From Acidobacteria bacterium UBA6911 (GTDB lineage: Bacteria; Acidobacteriota; UBA6911), in NCBI GenBank assembly GCA_002451015.1, contig DKBB01000414.1, positions 3,582 to 8,697 of the forward strand: DNA of 5,116 nucleotides, in the 5' to 3' direction. Both the position numbers and the translations under genes were made by a program. Of the stretch, positions 1 through 5,116 are shown in pieces. The notes beneath the pieces are model-generated. The model had not been told where the DNA came from, did no database searches, and saw nothing but the letters and a program-made list of their open reading frames with translations. Within the stretch, counting starts at the first letter, position 1. Every line of letters begins with the position of its first letter.

Positions 1-2
1 GT

Positions 3-71
3 CGTGTCGTCGGCGAGGTGGCCTTCACCCATGCCTCCCTGTCCGATCTTCTCCACGAGCTTAAAGTGTGA
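3..71 (+). CDS. C-terminal end of an unidentified protein (partial)
   Basis: The frame starting at base 3 is open from the window edge to a TGA at 69-71 and gives 22 residues ending HASLSDLLHELKV. Sixteen of the 22 codons end in G or C, as in the operon at the right of the window, and the other two forward frames look less protein-like, so this is probably a true gene end. The THASLSDLLHE stretch loosely recalls the HPTLSE motif near the C-terminus of FAD-dependent pyridine nucleotide-disulfide oxidoreductases such as dihydrolipoamide dehydrogenase. That is a weak resemblance over few residues and not an assignment. No clear terminator follows. Confidence 0.45.
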   Translation, partial: RVVGEVAFTHASLSDLLHELKV

Positions 72-392
72 AAGGTGTCTGGCAGATCTCGGGCATAGAT
101 GCCTCCAGGTAGAGGTCGGTTGCGTGATGATTCTGTAAATCTTTGTGGAACTTGGACTTATTATAAGAGGATCAAGAGGATGGGGGAAGGGAAATCCTTT
201 TCTAATAGCCCGCAATTCATGTTAAACTTTAGCCAATTAACGTTTTCATAATACATCTGATCAGTAGTAGAGCTAGGTCCAATAGAGATAGGGTTATACA
301 AAGTCGGGACTTACTTATCCTCTCCTCAGATTCAGCATTTATAAGCAGTAGCGGGAATTATTGAAAAGTCTCAATTCAAAAGGAGATTTGCT
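72..392. other. AT-rich intergenic region before the TPR gene
   Basis: No coding frame is supported here. A short stem-loop (GGGCA at 91-95, TGCCT at 100-104, loop TAGA) lies 20 bases after the upstream stop but has no following T-run. A second possible hairpin pairs 183-190 with 196-203 and depends on G-T wobbles. I see no convincing -35/-10 pair for the TPR gene; CATAAT at 247-252 is a possible -10 without a good -35 partner. The last bases carry the Shine-Dalgarno sequence AAAGGAG (379-385), 7 bases before the ATG at 393. Confidence 0.5.
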
Positions 393-1280
393 ATGAAACC
401 CGAATTCAGATGCGCTATGCATCCAGCAAGGATCTTAGCGATCATATTGCTGTTAGCATTATCGGGATATGATCTAATTGATGCAGCAAAAGCTGAGGAT
501 AATCCGAGTAAAAATGAGCAGACGTTCAACGATCCAATGTACGAAGCTAGAGAATACCTGAATGAAGGGGTGAAGGCATTTACCGATCAAGAGTATGATG
601 CCGCTGCACAACTATTTCAGAAAGCGATAGAGTCGTATCCGGATTTCCCGAAAGATGTTCCTCGCATGTATCTGGCGACTGCCTATATGTTGCAGTATGT
701 TCCAGGATCGACGGATCCTAAAAGCGAACAAATGGGTTTAAAAGCCATTGAAACATTCAGCGATGTGGTGGAGCGGTCTCAGGATAGGGGGGAACCCAAC
801 GTCAATGCCATGCTGGCCATTGCCAGCCTCATCTACCAGTTAAAGGATTTTGAACAAGCCAAGGAATGGTGTAACCGTGTTATCGAGATTGAAGAGGAAA
901 CAGCGGAGGTCAGGGAAAACAAAGCGGAAGCCCATTATCGGATCGCTGTAATTATTTATGATACTGTGCTTGAACAAACCGGGATTCAGGGAGAGAACGT
1001 CGAATATTTAAAAGAAGATGAGAAGACGAAATTACAGCAAGACATCGACGAAGGACTCGATCAACTGGAGAAGGCTATTGAAATCCGTCCCGATCACTTC
1101 GATGCCATGATTTTCCAGAATTTGCTCTGGCGAGAAGCGGCTAAAATGGAGGAGGAAGAATATATTAAGGCTGCGCTGATCGGACAAGCAAACGAAACCT
1201 ATACCAAGGCTATTCAAATCAAACTGAAGGCTGAAGCCGAGGAAGCTGCGCAGCGTAAAAAGCTAAATTGGGGCGAATAA
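393..1280 (+). CDS. Exported tetratricopeptide-repeat (TPR) protein
   Basis: The protein has 295 residues. It starts at ATG 393 behind a good ribosome binding site (AAAGGAG, 7-base spacer). Residues 1-34 form a Sec-type signal peptide: basic residues up to R13, a hydrophobic core from about I14 to L24, and an AKA signal-peptidase I site before E35. The core ends LALSGY, which would be a lipobox if Y26 were cysteine. The mature part is largely helical with TPR-like units: residues 52-85 (EYLNEGVKAF, then YDAAAQLFQKAIE), about 139-190 (ASLIYQLKDFEQAKEW) and about 216-277 (LDQLEKAIEIRPDHFDA, then YTKAI). The tail from 278 is charged, with many Glu, Ala and Lys. TPR arrays bind other proteins, often as envelope assembly scaffolds; the partner is unknown. 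The gene stands alone with no operon partner, and a transposase remnant begins within about 45 bases of its stop, so its 3' flank has been rearranged. The TPR and export calls are firm; the role is not. Confidence 0.85.
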   Translation: MKPEFRCAMHPARILAIILLLALSGYDLIDAAKAEDNPSKNEQTFNDPMYEAREYLNEGVKAFTDQEYDAAAQLFQKAIESYPDFPKDVPRMYLATAYMLQYVPGSTDPKSEQMGLKAIETFSDVVERSQDRGEPNVNAMLAIASLIYQLKDFEQAKEWCNRVIEIEEETAEVRENKAEAHYRIAVIIYDTVLEQTGIQGENVEYLKEDEKTKLQQDIDEGLDQLEKAIEIRPDHFDAMIFQNLLWREAAKMEEEEYIKAALIGQANETYTKAIQIKLKAEAEEAAQRKKLNWGE

Positions 1281-1323
1281 TTTATTAGAATTTCAGCAAA
1301 AGGGAGATACTGACCCGCTGAGT

Positions 1324-1611
1324 GGCGCCCAGCCGTGCTCGAAAGCTTTCGTGGAATACCTCGGCCATCTTGGAATTAAAGGTGAATACACGGGCTACAA
1401 TGCCCCGGATGACAATGCTTTTGTAGAAAGAGTCATCCGTACGATCAAGGAGGAAGAGGTCTGGCCGAACTTGCGGGATACGGTATCAGAGGCCCGAGAA
1501 GCCATAGATAACTATGTGAATTATTACAACAACGAGAGAATACATTCGGCGCTGGCCTATGCTACACCGAGAGAATTCGCGGACGCGAGTAGTACACTCA
1601 AAGCCGCTTAA
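1324..1611 (+). pseudogene. IS3-family transposase (OrfB), 3' remnant
   Basis: An open frame ending in TAA at 1609-1611 encodes only the C-terminal part of a DDE integrase-core transposase. The match starts around GAQPCSKAF, just before GTG 1351, and continues through GYNAPDDNAFVERVIRTIKE, YVNYYNNERIHSALAY and TPREFA, all hallmarks of the IS3 OrfB C-terminus. The third catalytic acidic residue is present (E in NAFVER, with the conserved K seven residues later). The first two aspartates and the N-terminal helix-turn-helix part are missing; OrfB is normally about 270-300 residues and OrfA is absent. The frame stays open further upstream (DTDPLS before GAQ), but that stretch does not read as transposase, so the break lies near 1320. 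The fragment cannot transpose by itself. GTG 1351 lacks a good ribosome binding site, so translation is doubtful. Confidence 0.85.
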
Positions 1612-1614
1612 CCA

Positions 1615-1635
1615 TGTCTTGCTTTCGGGGGTTCA
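1615..1635 (+). repeat. Probable right terminal inverted repeat of the IS3-family remnant
   Basis: Just after the transposase stop, the sequence ends in GGGGGTTCA. Read inward on the other strand this is TGAACCCCCGAAAGC. A TGAACC-type tip a few bases after the OrfB stop is typical for several IS3-family groups. No matching full left end is visible in the window, so the exact boundary and target duplication cannot be shown. Confidence 0.5.
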
Positions 1636-1683
1636 CTACGGAGATAAGTTATAGAGGACAGAATATCTATGAGTTAAAAGCGT

Positions 1684-2004
1684 TTAAGCTGCTGTAATTT
1701 TAGAATTGCTACGATCCCGAGTGTTCTGCTCTATTGCAACTTGGCATAATATTTGTTGGGCTTGAATTTGGATCTTGAAGGCTGCTTCTCGTCCCCGAAG
1801 ATAACCAATTAAGATTCCGATAGTCATAAAAATCACTATGAGCGTTAAGTCACTTAGAGCCACAGATAAATTTCTGGCAAATAACACTCCGACGAGTAGA
1901 CCTATAATAAATCCCACTATGCTATGACTCAATATTGCCCAATTCGCCTTGAATTTCAGCCTTGTTACATATTGTGTTATGACACTAGCATCATATTCGA
2001 CCAT
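1684..2004 (-). CDS. Small conserved membrane protein with two transmembrane helices
   Basis: The protein has 106 residues when started at the ATG at 2004 (MVEYDASVI...). An in-frame ATG at 2016 would add MEVP; I prefer 2004 because GGAGGT lies 4 bases before it. The upstream ATG also has a weaker AAAGGT 4 bases ahead, so both may be used. Numbering from MVEY, helix 1 spans about 23-43 and is glycine-rich (GFIIGLLVGVLFA). Helix 2 spans about 52-69 (LTLIVIFMTIGILIGYL). An amphipathic tail follows (REAAFKIQIQAQQILCQV, then IEQNTR). From memory, a tail of the type FKLxLEAQxALCQVxIEENTR recurs in small uncharacterized bacterial proteins, so this is probably a conserved hypothetical family; I know no function. 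The gene faces the IS remnant tail to tail and stands alone. Helix and coding calls are fairly firm. Confidence 0.72.
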   Translation of the reverse strand: MVEYDASVITQYVTRLKFKANWAILSHSIVGFIIGLLVGVLFARNLSVALSDLTLIVIFMTIGILIGYLRGREAAFKIQIQAQQILCQVAIEQNTRDRSNSKITAA

Positions 2005-2008
2005 AGGT

Positions 2009-2014
2009 ACCTCC
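2009..2014 (-). promoter_or_regulatory. Shine-Dalgarno GGAGGT that favours the inner start codon
   Basis: On the minus strand GGAGGT ends 4 bases before the ATG at 2004 and overlaps the alternative ATG at 2016. It is closer to consensus than the AAAGGT at 2021-2026 serving the outer ATG. This decides, weakly, for the 106-residue product. Confidence 0.5.
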
Positions 2015-2161
2015 ATGTTGACCTTTGGATATAAACCACATCGTCAAATGATAGGCGGAACTGTATAGTTGGAAAACTCATGTAAAATTAGGTGACCACT
2101 CTCGATGACTGCCCTGGGCGATATGGAGTGACACTGGTTGATAGTCTAAATTCTAAAAACC

Positions 2162-2183
2162 GCATGAATAGTGCATGAATACT
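2162..2183. repeat. Two tandem copies of GCATGAATA with an 11-base period
   Basis: GCATGAATAGT is followed directly by GCATGAATACT, differing at one base. The ATGAAT core recurs inverted as ATTCAT at 2195-2200. One-helical-turn spacing is typical of paired protein-binding half-sites. This is a direct observation; any regulator is unknown. Confidence 0.55.
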
Positions 2184-2187
2184 ACTT

Positions 2188-2226
2188 AATATCAATTCAT
2201 AGCAATCGGTGTAAATCGTTGATATT
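2188..2226. repeat. Inverted repeat AATATCAA / TTGATATT
   Basis: AATATCAA (2188-2195) and TTGATATT (2219-2226) are perfect 8-base reverse complements separated by 23 bases. The arm order (ATCAA first, TTGAT second) and spacing are not those of an FNR/CRP box. It may form a stem in RNA or provide two spaced half-sites. It abuts the tandem repeat at 2162-2183. Confidence 0.5.
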
Positions 2227-2238
2227 GCGTCGCCATTC

Positions 2239-2270
2239 AACTACGAATCAAAAGGCCGCAAATTCGAGTT
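2239..2270. other. Possible bulged 9-bp stem-loop
   Basis: AACT (2239-2242) and CGAAT (2244-2248) pair with ATTCG (2262-2266) and AGTT (2267-2270), leaving A2243 as a bulge and a 13-base loop. A competing pair, CAAAA (2249-2253) with TTTTG (2269-2273), is also possible. The stem is AT-rich and has no proper T-run, so it is not a clear terminator. Confidence 0.35.
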
Positions 2271-2416
2271 TTGCCGGGCGCATTATTGAAATCAATAGCT
2301 TAAAAGCATAGTAATAAATCAAATATTCAAAAATTGTTTATGGTGTGCCATCGGGCAGTATTTCATCATTAATATATGACTAAGCCCAGATACGTCTGCC
2401 ATCCCCATATTCCCAC

Positions 2417-2445
2417 TTCAAGCGTCGGCAATTTCTGCGTATAAT
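2417..2445 (+). promoter_or_regulatory. Candidate sigma-70-type promoter of the oxidoreductase operon
   Basis: A perfect TATAAT at 2440-2445 is preceded after 17 bases by TTCAAG (2417-2422, three of six -35 consensus bases). A TG lies just upstream of the -10 but one base off the extended -10 position. Transcription would start near 2452, leaving a leader of roughly 128 bases before ATG 2580. The weak -35 suggests an activator may be needed. The spacing needed for a sigma-54 GG/GC pair is not present. Confidence 0.45.
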
Positions 2446-2467
2446 GCAAAACACGATTCATTAAGTT

Positions 2468-2528
2468 TTATCCAAAAATACGAAAGCGGGACACCCCGGG
2501 AGAGAGAAGGATCCAATGGCTTGGATAA
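2468..2528 (+). promoter_or_regulatory. Operon leader with two mutually exclusive stems
   Basis: TTATCCAA (2468-2475) is a perfect 8-base complement of TTGGATAA (2521-2528). A second ATCCAA (2511-2516) can instead pair with the same TTGGAT across a TGGC loop as a tight 6-bp hairpin. Between them lies a compact CGGG-ACAC-CCCG hairpin (2487-2498). One strand with two alternative partners in an untranslated leader is switch-like geometry. Further down, TTCCC (2551-2555) is complementary to GGGAG (2573-2577) of the Shine-Dalgarno site. It does not match a riboswitch consensus I can recall. Regulation is inference. Confidence 0.35.
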
Positions 2529-2579
2529 TTCCTGCTTCCTGCAAGGCCACTTCCCAACTCACCAATATCGGAGGGAGTA

Positions 2580-3155
2580 ATGGCAACATATAAAAACAAA
2601 TCCGGAACGAACAGAAGAGAGTTTCTGGCTGGCGCCGCCTTTTCCTTTGGCGCTGTTGCCGGACTCACCGGCTGTACCCGTCCGGAACAGGCTCTACAGA
2701 AAGGGATACCGTCTGCCGGAAGGCTGGAGCACAATGCGTCCCTATGCGCAGGTTGCGGTGTTTGCAGTCTAATGTGTTCGCTGTACCATGAGAAAGTAGT
2801 CAATATTTCACTTTCCCGATCGGTGCTGGTCAGGGATCCGCTTGAGGCAACTTTTTCTGTCAATGCATGCCGGCAGTGCCTCTCGCCAAGCTGCTACCTG
2901 TCCTGTCCGAAAAAAGATTCGGCGCTGCGCATCGACCATACTACGGGCGTGAAATACATTGATTCCGATCAGTGTGACGGGTGCGGGGAATGCACGCTTG
3001 CCTGTCCCCTGGATCCGGCCCACATCAAGATAAATCCGATAACGAAGACTGCCTTCAAATGCGATCTTTGCAGGGAAAGGGAAAAGGGACCGATTTGCAT
3101 CGAATACTGCAGTCAAAAAGCCCTGGCTCTCGTGCCTGGCAGCAGGGAGGTGTAA
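2580..3155 (+). CDS. Tat-signal polyferredoxin subunit with four [4Fe-4S] clusters
   Basis: The protein has 191 residues; ATG 2580 follows GGAGGG (2570-2575) by 4 bases. The N-terminus carries a twin-arginine motif, NRREFLAG (R12, R13), and a hydrophobic stretch ending LTGC (29-32), a possible lipobox that would anchor the mature protein by C32. Four cysteine groups follow: C56/59/62/66 (CAGCGVCSLMC), C97/100/105/109 (CRQCLSPSCYLSC), C132/135/138/142 (CDGCGECTLAC) and C161/164/173/177. Sixteen ligands in this order are the layout of DmsB/HycB-type electron-transfer subunits with four [4Fe-4S] clusters. Such subunits pass electrons between a pterin enzyme and a membrane or soluble partner. The next gene begins 2 bases after the stop and encodes an AOR-family catalytic subunit, so the two should form a complex, comparable to the pairing of AOR-type proteins with ferredoxin-like subunits in E. 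coli ydhVY and in BamBC. The Tat signal implies function outside the cytoplasmic membrane. The fold is certain; localization is inferred. Confidence 0.92.
   Translation: MATYKNKSGTNRREFLAGAAFSFGAVAGLTGCTRPEQALQKGIPSAGRLEHNASLCAGCGVCSLMCSLYHEKVVNISLSRSVLVRDPLEATFSVNACRQCLSPSCYLSCPKKDSALRIDHTTGVKYIDSDQCDGCGECTLACPLDPAHIKINPITKTAFKCDLCREREKGPICIEYCSQKALALVPGSREV
3144..3150 (+). promoter_or_regulatory. Ribosome binding site fixing the start of the AOR-family gene
   Basis: AGGGAGG lies inside the last codons of the upstream gene, 7 bases before ATG 3158. The reading frame is open further upstream to an ATG at 2981, but that stretch overlaps the ferredoxin gene in another frame and encodes no family-like sequence. 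The residues from 3158 (METTYGWAGKILWVDL) match the usual AOR N-terminus. Confidence 0.8.
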
Positions 3156-3157
3156 CG

Positions 3158-5041
3158 ATGGAAACAACATACGGCTGGGCAGGCAAAATTCTATGGGTCG
3201 ACCTGACGGAGAGGAAGGTGACGACCGTCCCTACCTCCGACTTCGAGCCGGAAAAATATATCGGCGGCGTCGGGCTGAACAGTAGAATCTTCTGGGAACT
3301 GGGCGCACCGAAAGTTTCGGCATTCCACCCGGACAATCCGCTTCTGGTTTCTGTCGGACCGTTGACAGGCGCGCCGGGCCCGTTCAACCGCGCCGAGGTC
3401 TGCGGGATTGCGCCGCAATCCTATCCACAGGAGCTCTTCGCCTATTCGGGCATGGGCGGCAAGTTTCCCGCCGATCTCAAATATGCCGGATACGATGCTG
3501 TCGTCGTTCTGGGCAAATCGGACAAACCCGTCTACCTGCAGGTCGACAATGAAACCGCATCTATCGAAAACGCGGGCCATCTGTGGGGCCTGGATACTTT
3601 CGAGACGCAGAAGACACTGCGCACCAGCCATCCGAAGGCATCAGTCTTAACCATCGGACCGGCGGGCGAAACCTCATGCCGTTTTGCCATTATATTGAAT
3701 GAAACCGGCAGTGCCGCAGGACAGGGCGGCTATGGCGGTTTAATGGGATCCAAGAATCTGAAGGCCATTGTCGTACGGGGAATCGGATCGCATAAAATCG
3801 CCGATCCCGACGCGTTTATGGACCTGGTGTCGGAAAGGCACGCGGCAGGAGAATGGCTCAATGGAGGGGCCCAATCCTGGGGCCGTTATCCCTTATGCGG
3901 CGAGCCTGTCAGCGGAGAAATGAAAGCCAGATATTTGAAGCGCTTCGCGGGATGCCACGGATGCCCCTACCAGTGCATGGGTTTCTACGATATGCCCGGC
4001 ATCGGCAAGGGGGCACAGATGTGCGTCGAAGCCTGGTACGGTTTTGTCGGCAACGGAAGTTCCGAAGGGTACTGGGAAGGCAACATCCTGTCACAGAAAC
4101 TGGGAATCAATAATTACGAGCTTTTGGGGATCATGGTGTTCGCGTTGACCGGTATTGCATCCAAGGCTTTTACCAAACAGGATCTCGGTCTGACATCAAT
4201 CCCCCACTTCGACCATGCCACGGAACCGAAACTCGGAAGCCCTAAAGTGCACCACGAATTCCTGACCGAACTGTTGACCGGTATTGCCGAAGGCAAAAGC
4301 CCCCTGGCCCAGGGCGTCGGTAGAGCTGCGGAAAAACTGGGACCGGCTGCAATGAAAGTCTATCAGGACCAGTATCCCGCGTATGGCTATATGTCGCACC
4401 ATCTCAGGAATGTAGCATCGGCCCTTCACTGGGCTACCGATTCACGGGATCCATTCAATTCCTGTCACGATTATCTAGCCTTCGGATCCACCCCCTCCTT
4501 AGCCGATTACTTCGGCGTTCCCGGCGGGGACATTCAAATGGATGAAAAAACCCTTTCGTTTTCGGGAACAAAAATGATTTACGAACGGGCAGAGCACCTG
4601 GCCGTCTGGGTACAGAACAATCAGAGCCTGAAGAACTCCCTGCCTTTCTGCGAGTATGCCAGCATGCCCAACAGCTACTTCCATCCGCCTGAAATGGACA
4701 TACGCATTTTCGAAAGCAGGATTCTTTCTGCCGTTACCGGTCAAGACTATAACGTATCCCGGCTTTGGGAAGCCGGGGAACGAATCTGGAACTTGCGCCG
4801 CGCAATCATGGTGCAGAGAGAAAACCGCGGGCGAAAGGGCGACACTGTCAACGGCCCGTGGTTCAAGCGTATAGTTCCAAACGGGGAATCGCTTTCAGCT
4901 CCGTTGGACAAAAAACAATGGGAGAATCTTGTCACCCGATTCTACAGGTTACGAGGCTGGGAAACTGAAAGCGGTCGACCGACAAGGGCCAGGCTGGAAG
5001 CCCTGGGGATGAAAAATGTGGCGGATAAAATGAATGTGTAA
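3158..5041 (+). CDS. Aldehyde:ferredoxin oxidoreductase family protein (YdhV/BamB-like), W/Mo-pterin catalytic subunit
   Basis: The protein has 627 residues, a normal length for the family. Domains in order: the N-terminal pterin-binding domain (about 5-208) with GWAGKILWVDL, YIGGVGLNSRIFWEL, the GMGG..P.DLKYAGYD stretch (98-113), IGPAGE (166-171) and GGYGGLMGSKNLKAI (190-204); then the alpha-helical domains 2 and 3. The [4Fe-4S] ligands are C266, C269 and C273 (CHGCPYQC) and, far downstream, C436 in DPFNSC, which reproduces the D-x4-C spacing of the classical AOR motif. E291 (CVEAWYGF) may be the active-site glutamate. The C-terminal RFYRLRGWETESGRPTRARL resembles E. coli YdhV. The family holds one tungsten or molybdenum bis-pyranopterin and usually oxidizes aldehydes to acids or reduces acids; BamB reduces benzoyl-CoA. 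The substrate here is unknown. There is no signal peptide, although its partner has a Tat motif. Classical pterin-binding DxRG and LGLD motifs are altered (HHLRN and LGINNYELLG). Family assignment is firm; the sub-branch is from memory of YdhV and BamB sequences. Confidence 0.92.
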   Translation: METTYGWAGKILWVDLTERKVTTVPTSDFEPEKYIGGVGLNSRIFWELGAPKVSAFHPDNPLLVSVGPLTGAPGPFNRAEVCGIAPQSYPQELFAYSGMGGKFPADLKYAGYDAVVVLGKSDKPVYLQVDNETASIENAGHLWGLDTFETQKTLRTSHPKASVLTIGPAGETSCRFAIILNETGSAAGQGGYGGLMGSKNLKAIVVRGIGSHKIADPDAFMDLVSERHAAGEWLNGGAQSWGRYPLCGEPVSGEMKARYLKRFAGCHGCPYQCMGFYDMPGIGKGAQMCVEAWYGFVGNGSSEGYWEGNILSQKLGINNYELLGIMVFALTGIASKAFTKQDLGLTSIPHFDHATEPKLGSPKVHHEFLTELLTGIAEGKSPLAQGVGRAAEKLGPAAMKVYQDQYPAYGYMSHHLRNVASALHWATDSRDPFNSCHDYLAFGSTPSLADYFGVPGGDIQMDEKTLSFSGTKMIYERAEHLAVWVQNNQSLKNSLPFCEYASMPNSYFHPPEMDIRIFESRILSAVTGQDYNVSRLWEAGERIWNLRRAIMVQRENRGRKGDTVNGPWFKRIVPNGESLSAPLDKKQWENLVTRFYRLRGWETESGRPTRARLEALGMKNVADKMNV

Positions 5042-5105
5042 GTGTTTCCAGAGAATTGAAAACGACAGCCTCTTTTCATCACATATATCATAAGGTAGGC
5101 CTGCT

Positions 5106-5116
5106 ATGTATCACAC
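5106..5116 (+). CDS. Probable start of the next operon gene (truncated by the window)
   Basis: ATG at 5106 (MYH...) follows AGG (5097-5099) by 6 bases, with AAGG at 5092-5095 also present. It lies 64 bases behind the AOR-family stop on the same strand, with no terminator between, so it is probably the third operon gene. Three codons cannot identify it. Confidence 0.4.

Larger units (their letters stand above)
2017..2579. other. Long divergent intergenic region rich in short repeats
   Basis: About 560 bases separate the minus-strand membrane protein gene from the plus-strand oxidoreductase operon. No reading frame here is credible as a gene on either strand. It is AT-rich up to about 2470 and becomes GC-richer towards the operon. 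Seen inside: a tandem direct repeat (2162-2183), an 8-base inverted repeat (2188-2226), a bulged 9-bp stem (2239-2270), a short palindrome TATTGA-AA-TCAATA (2284-2297), a TATAAT box (2440-2445) and a leader with alternative stems (2468-2528). These could be operators, a small RNA or decayed sequence. Confidence 0.55.

Noticed and set aside
183..203. GGGGAAGG...CCTTTTCT hairpin as a terminator of the left gene
   Set aside because: It depends on several G-T wobbles, lies over 100 bases past the stop and has no T-run.
1311..1320. TGACCCGCTG as the left terminal repeat of the IS remnant
   Set aside because: Only the first few bases resemble the right end TGAACCCCCG; the match is too short to define an element boundary.
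2217..2241. GTTGA...TCAAC pair as an integron attC site
   Set aside because: One arm breaks the GTTRRRY consensus, the element is too short, and there is no cassette structure or integrase.
2284..2297. TATTGA-AA-TCAATA palindrome as an FNR/CRP-type site
   Set aside because: FNR needs TTGAT-N4-ATCAA; here the arms are only 2 bases apart, so the site geometry is wrong.
2476..2510. CGAAAGCGGGAC stretch as part of a c-di-GMP (GEMM) riboswitch
   Set aside because: The required GGCAAACC-like segment upstream and the second conserved stem are absent; only a short GAAA/GGGAC resemblance remains.
2468..2863. Minus-strand open frame of 131 codons overlapping the ferredoxin gene start
   Set aside because: It is antisense to a clear iron-sulfur protein and to the operon leader, with low-complexity, domain-free sequence.
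2981..3157. Upstream extension of the AOR-family reading frame to ATG 2981
   Set aside because: It overlaps the ferredoxin gene in another frame, has no family resemblance, and ATG 3158 has a strong ribosome binding site and the expected N-terminus.
3055..4935. Several open frames on the minus strand and other plus frames inside the operon
   Set aside because: They are shadows of the GC-rich coding strand, without their own ribosome binding sites or recognisable domains.
5057..5078. TGAAAA...TTTTCA inverted repeat after the AOR-family gene as a terminator
   Set aside because: The stem is six mostly A-T pairs with a 10-base loop and no T-run, and a probable operon gene starts just after.

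Overview
The window looks like chromosomal sequence from an anaerobic bacterium. A Desulfobacterota-type (sulfate or metal reducer, or syntroph) host is the best guess. That rests on a tungsten/molybdenum pyranopterin oxidoreductase of the aldehyde:ferredoxin oxidoreductase (AOR) superfamily paired with a polyferredoxin, plus an exported TPR protein. No marker gene fixes the taxonomy.

Layout. Positions 3-71 hold the last codons of a + strand gene entering from the left. An AT-rich gap follows. A complete gene at 393-1280 encodes an exported TPR protein whose signal peptide has a tyrosine where a lipobox cysteine could stand. Directly behind it is the 3' remnant of an IS3-family transposase (about 1324-1611) with a probable right terminal repeat ending near 1635. 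A small two-helix membrane protein gene lies on the minus strand (1684-2004). A gene-free stretch of about 560 bases (2017-2579) follows; it contains clustered short direct and inverted repeats, a good -10 box and a leader with two competing hairpins.

The core is a + strand operon. A Tat-signal protein with four [4Fe-4S] cysteine groups (2580-3155) is followed after 2 bases by an AOR-family catalytic subunit (3158-5041). A probable third gene starts at 5106 and leaves the window. The first protein should wire electrons from the pterin enzyme. The Tat motif sits only on the iron-sulfur subunit, so the catalytic subunit may be carried across the membrane with it, which would be unusual for this mainly cytoplasmic superfamily. 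The catalytic subunit resembles the YdhV/BamB-like branch more than classical archaeal AOR; its substrate cannot be read from sequence.

The middle part (about 72-2470) is visibly more AT-rich than the operon and the left-hand gene end. With the transposase remnant, this suggests an inserted or decaying accessory patch.
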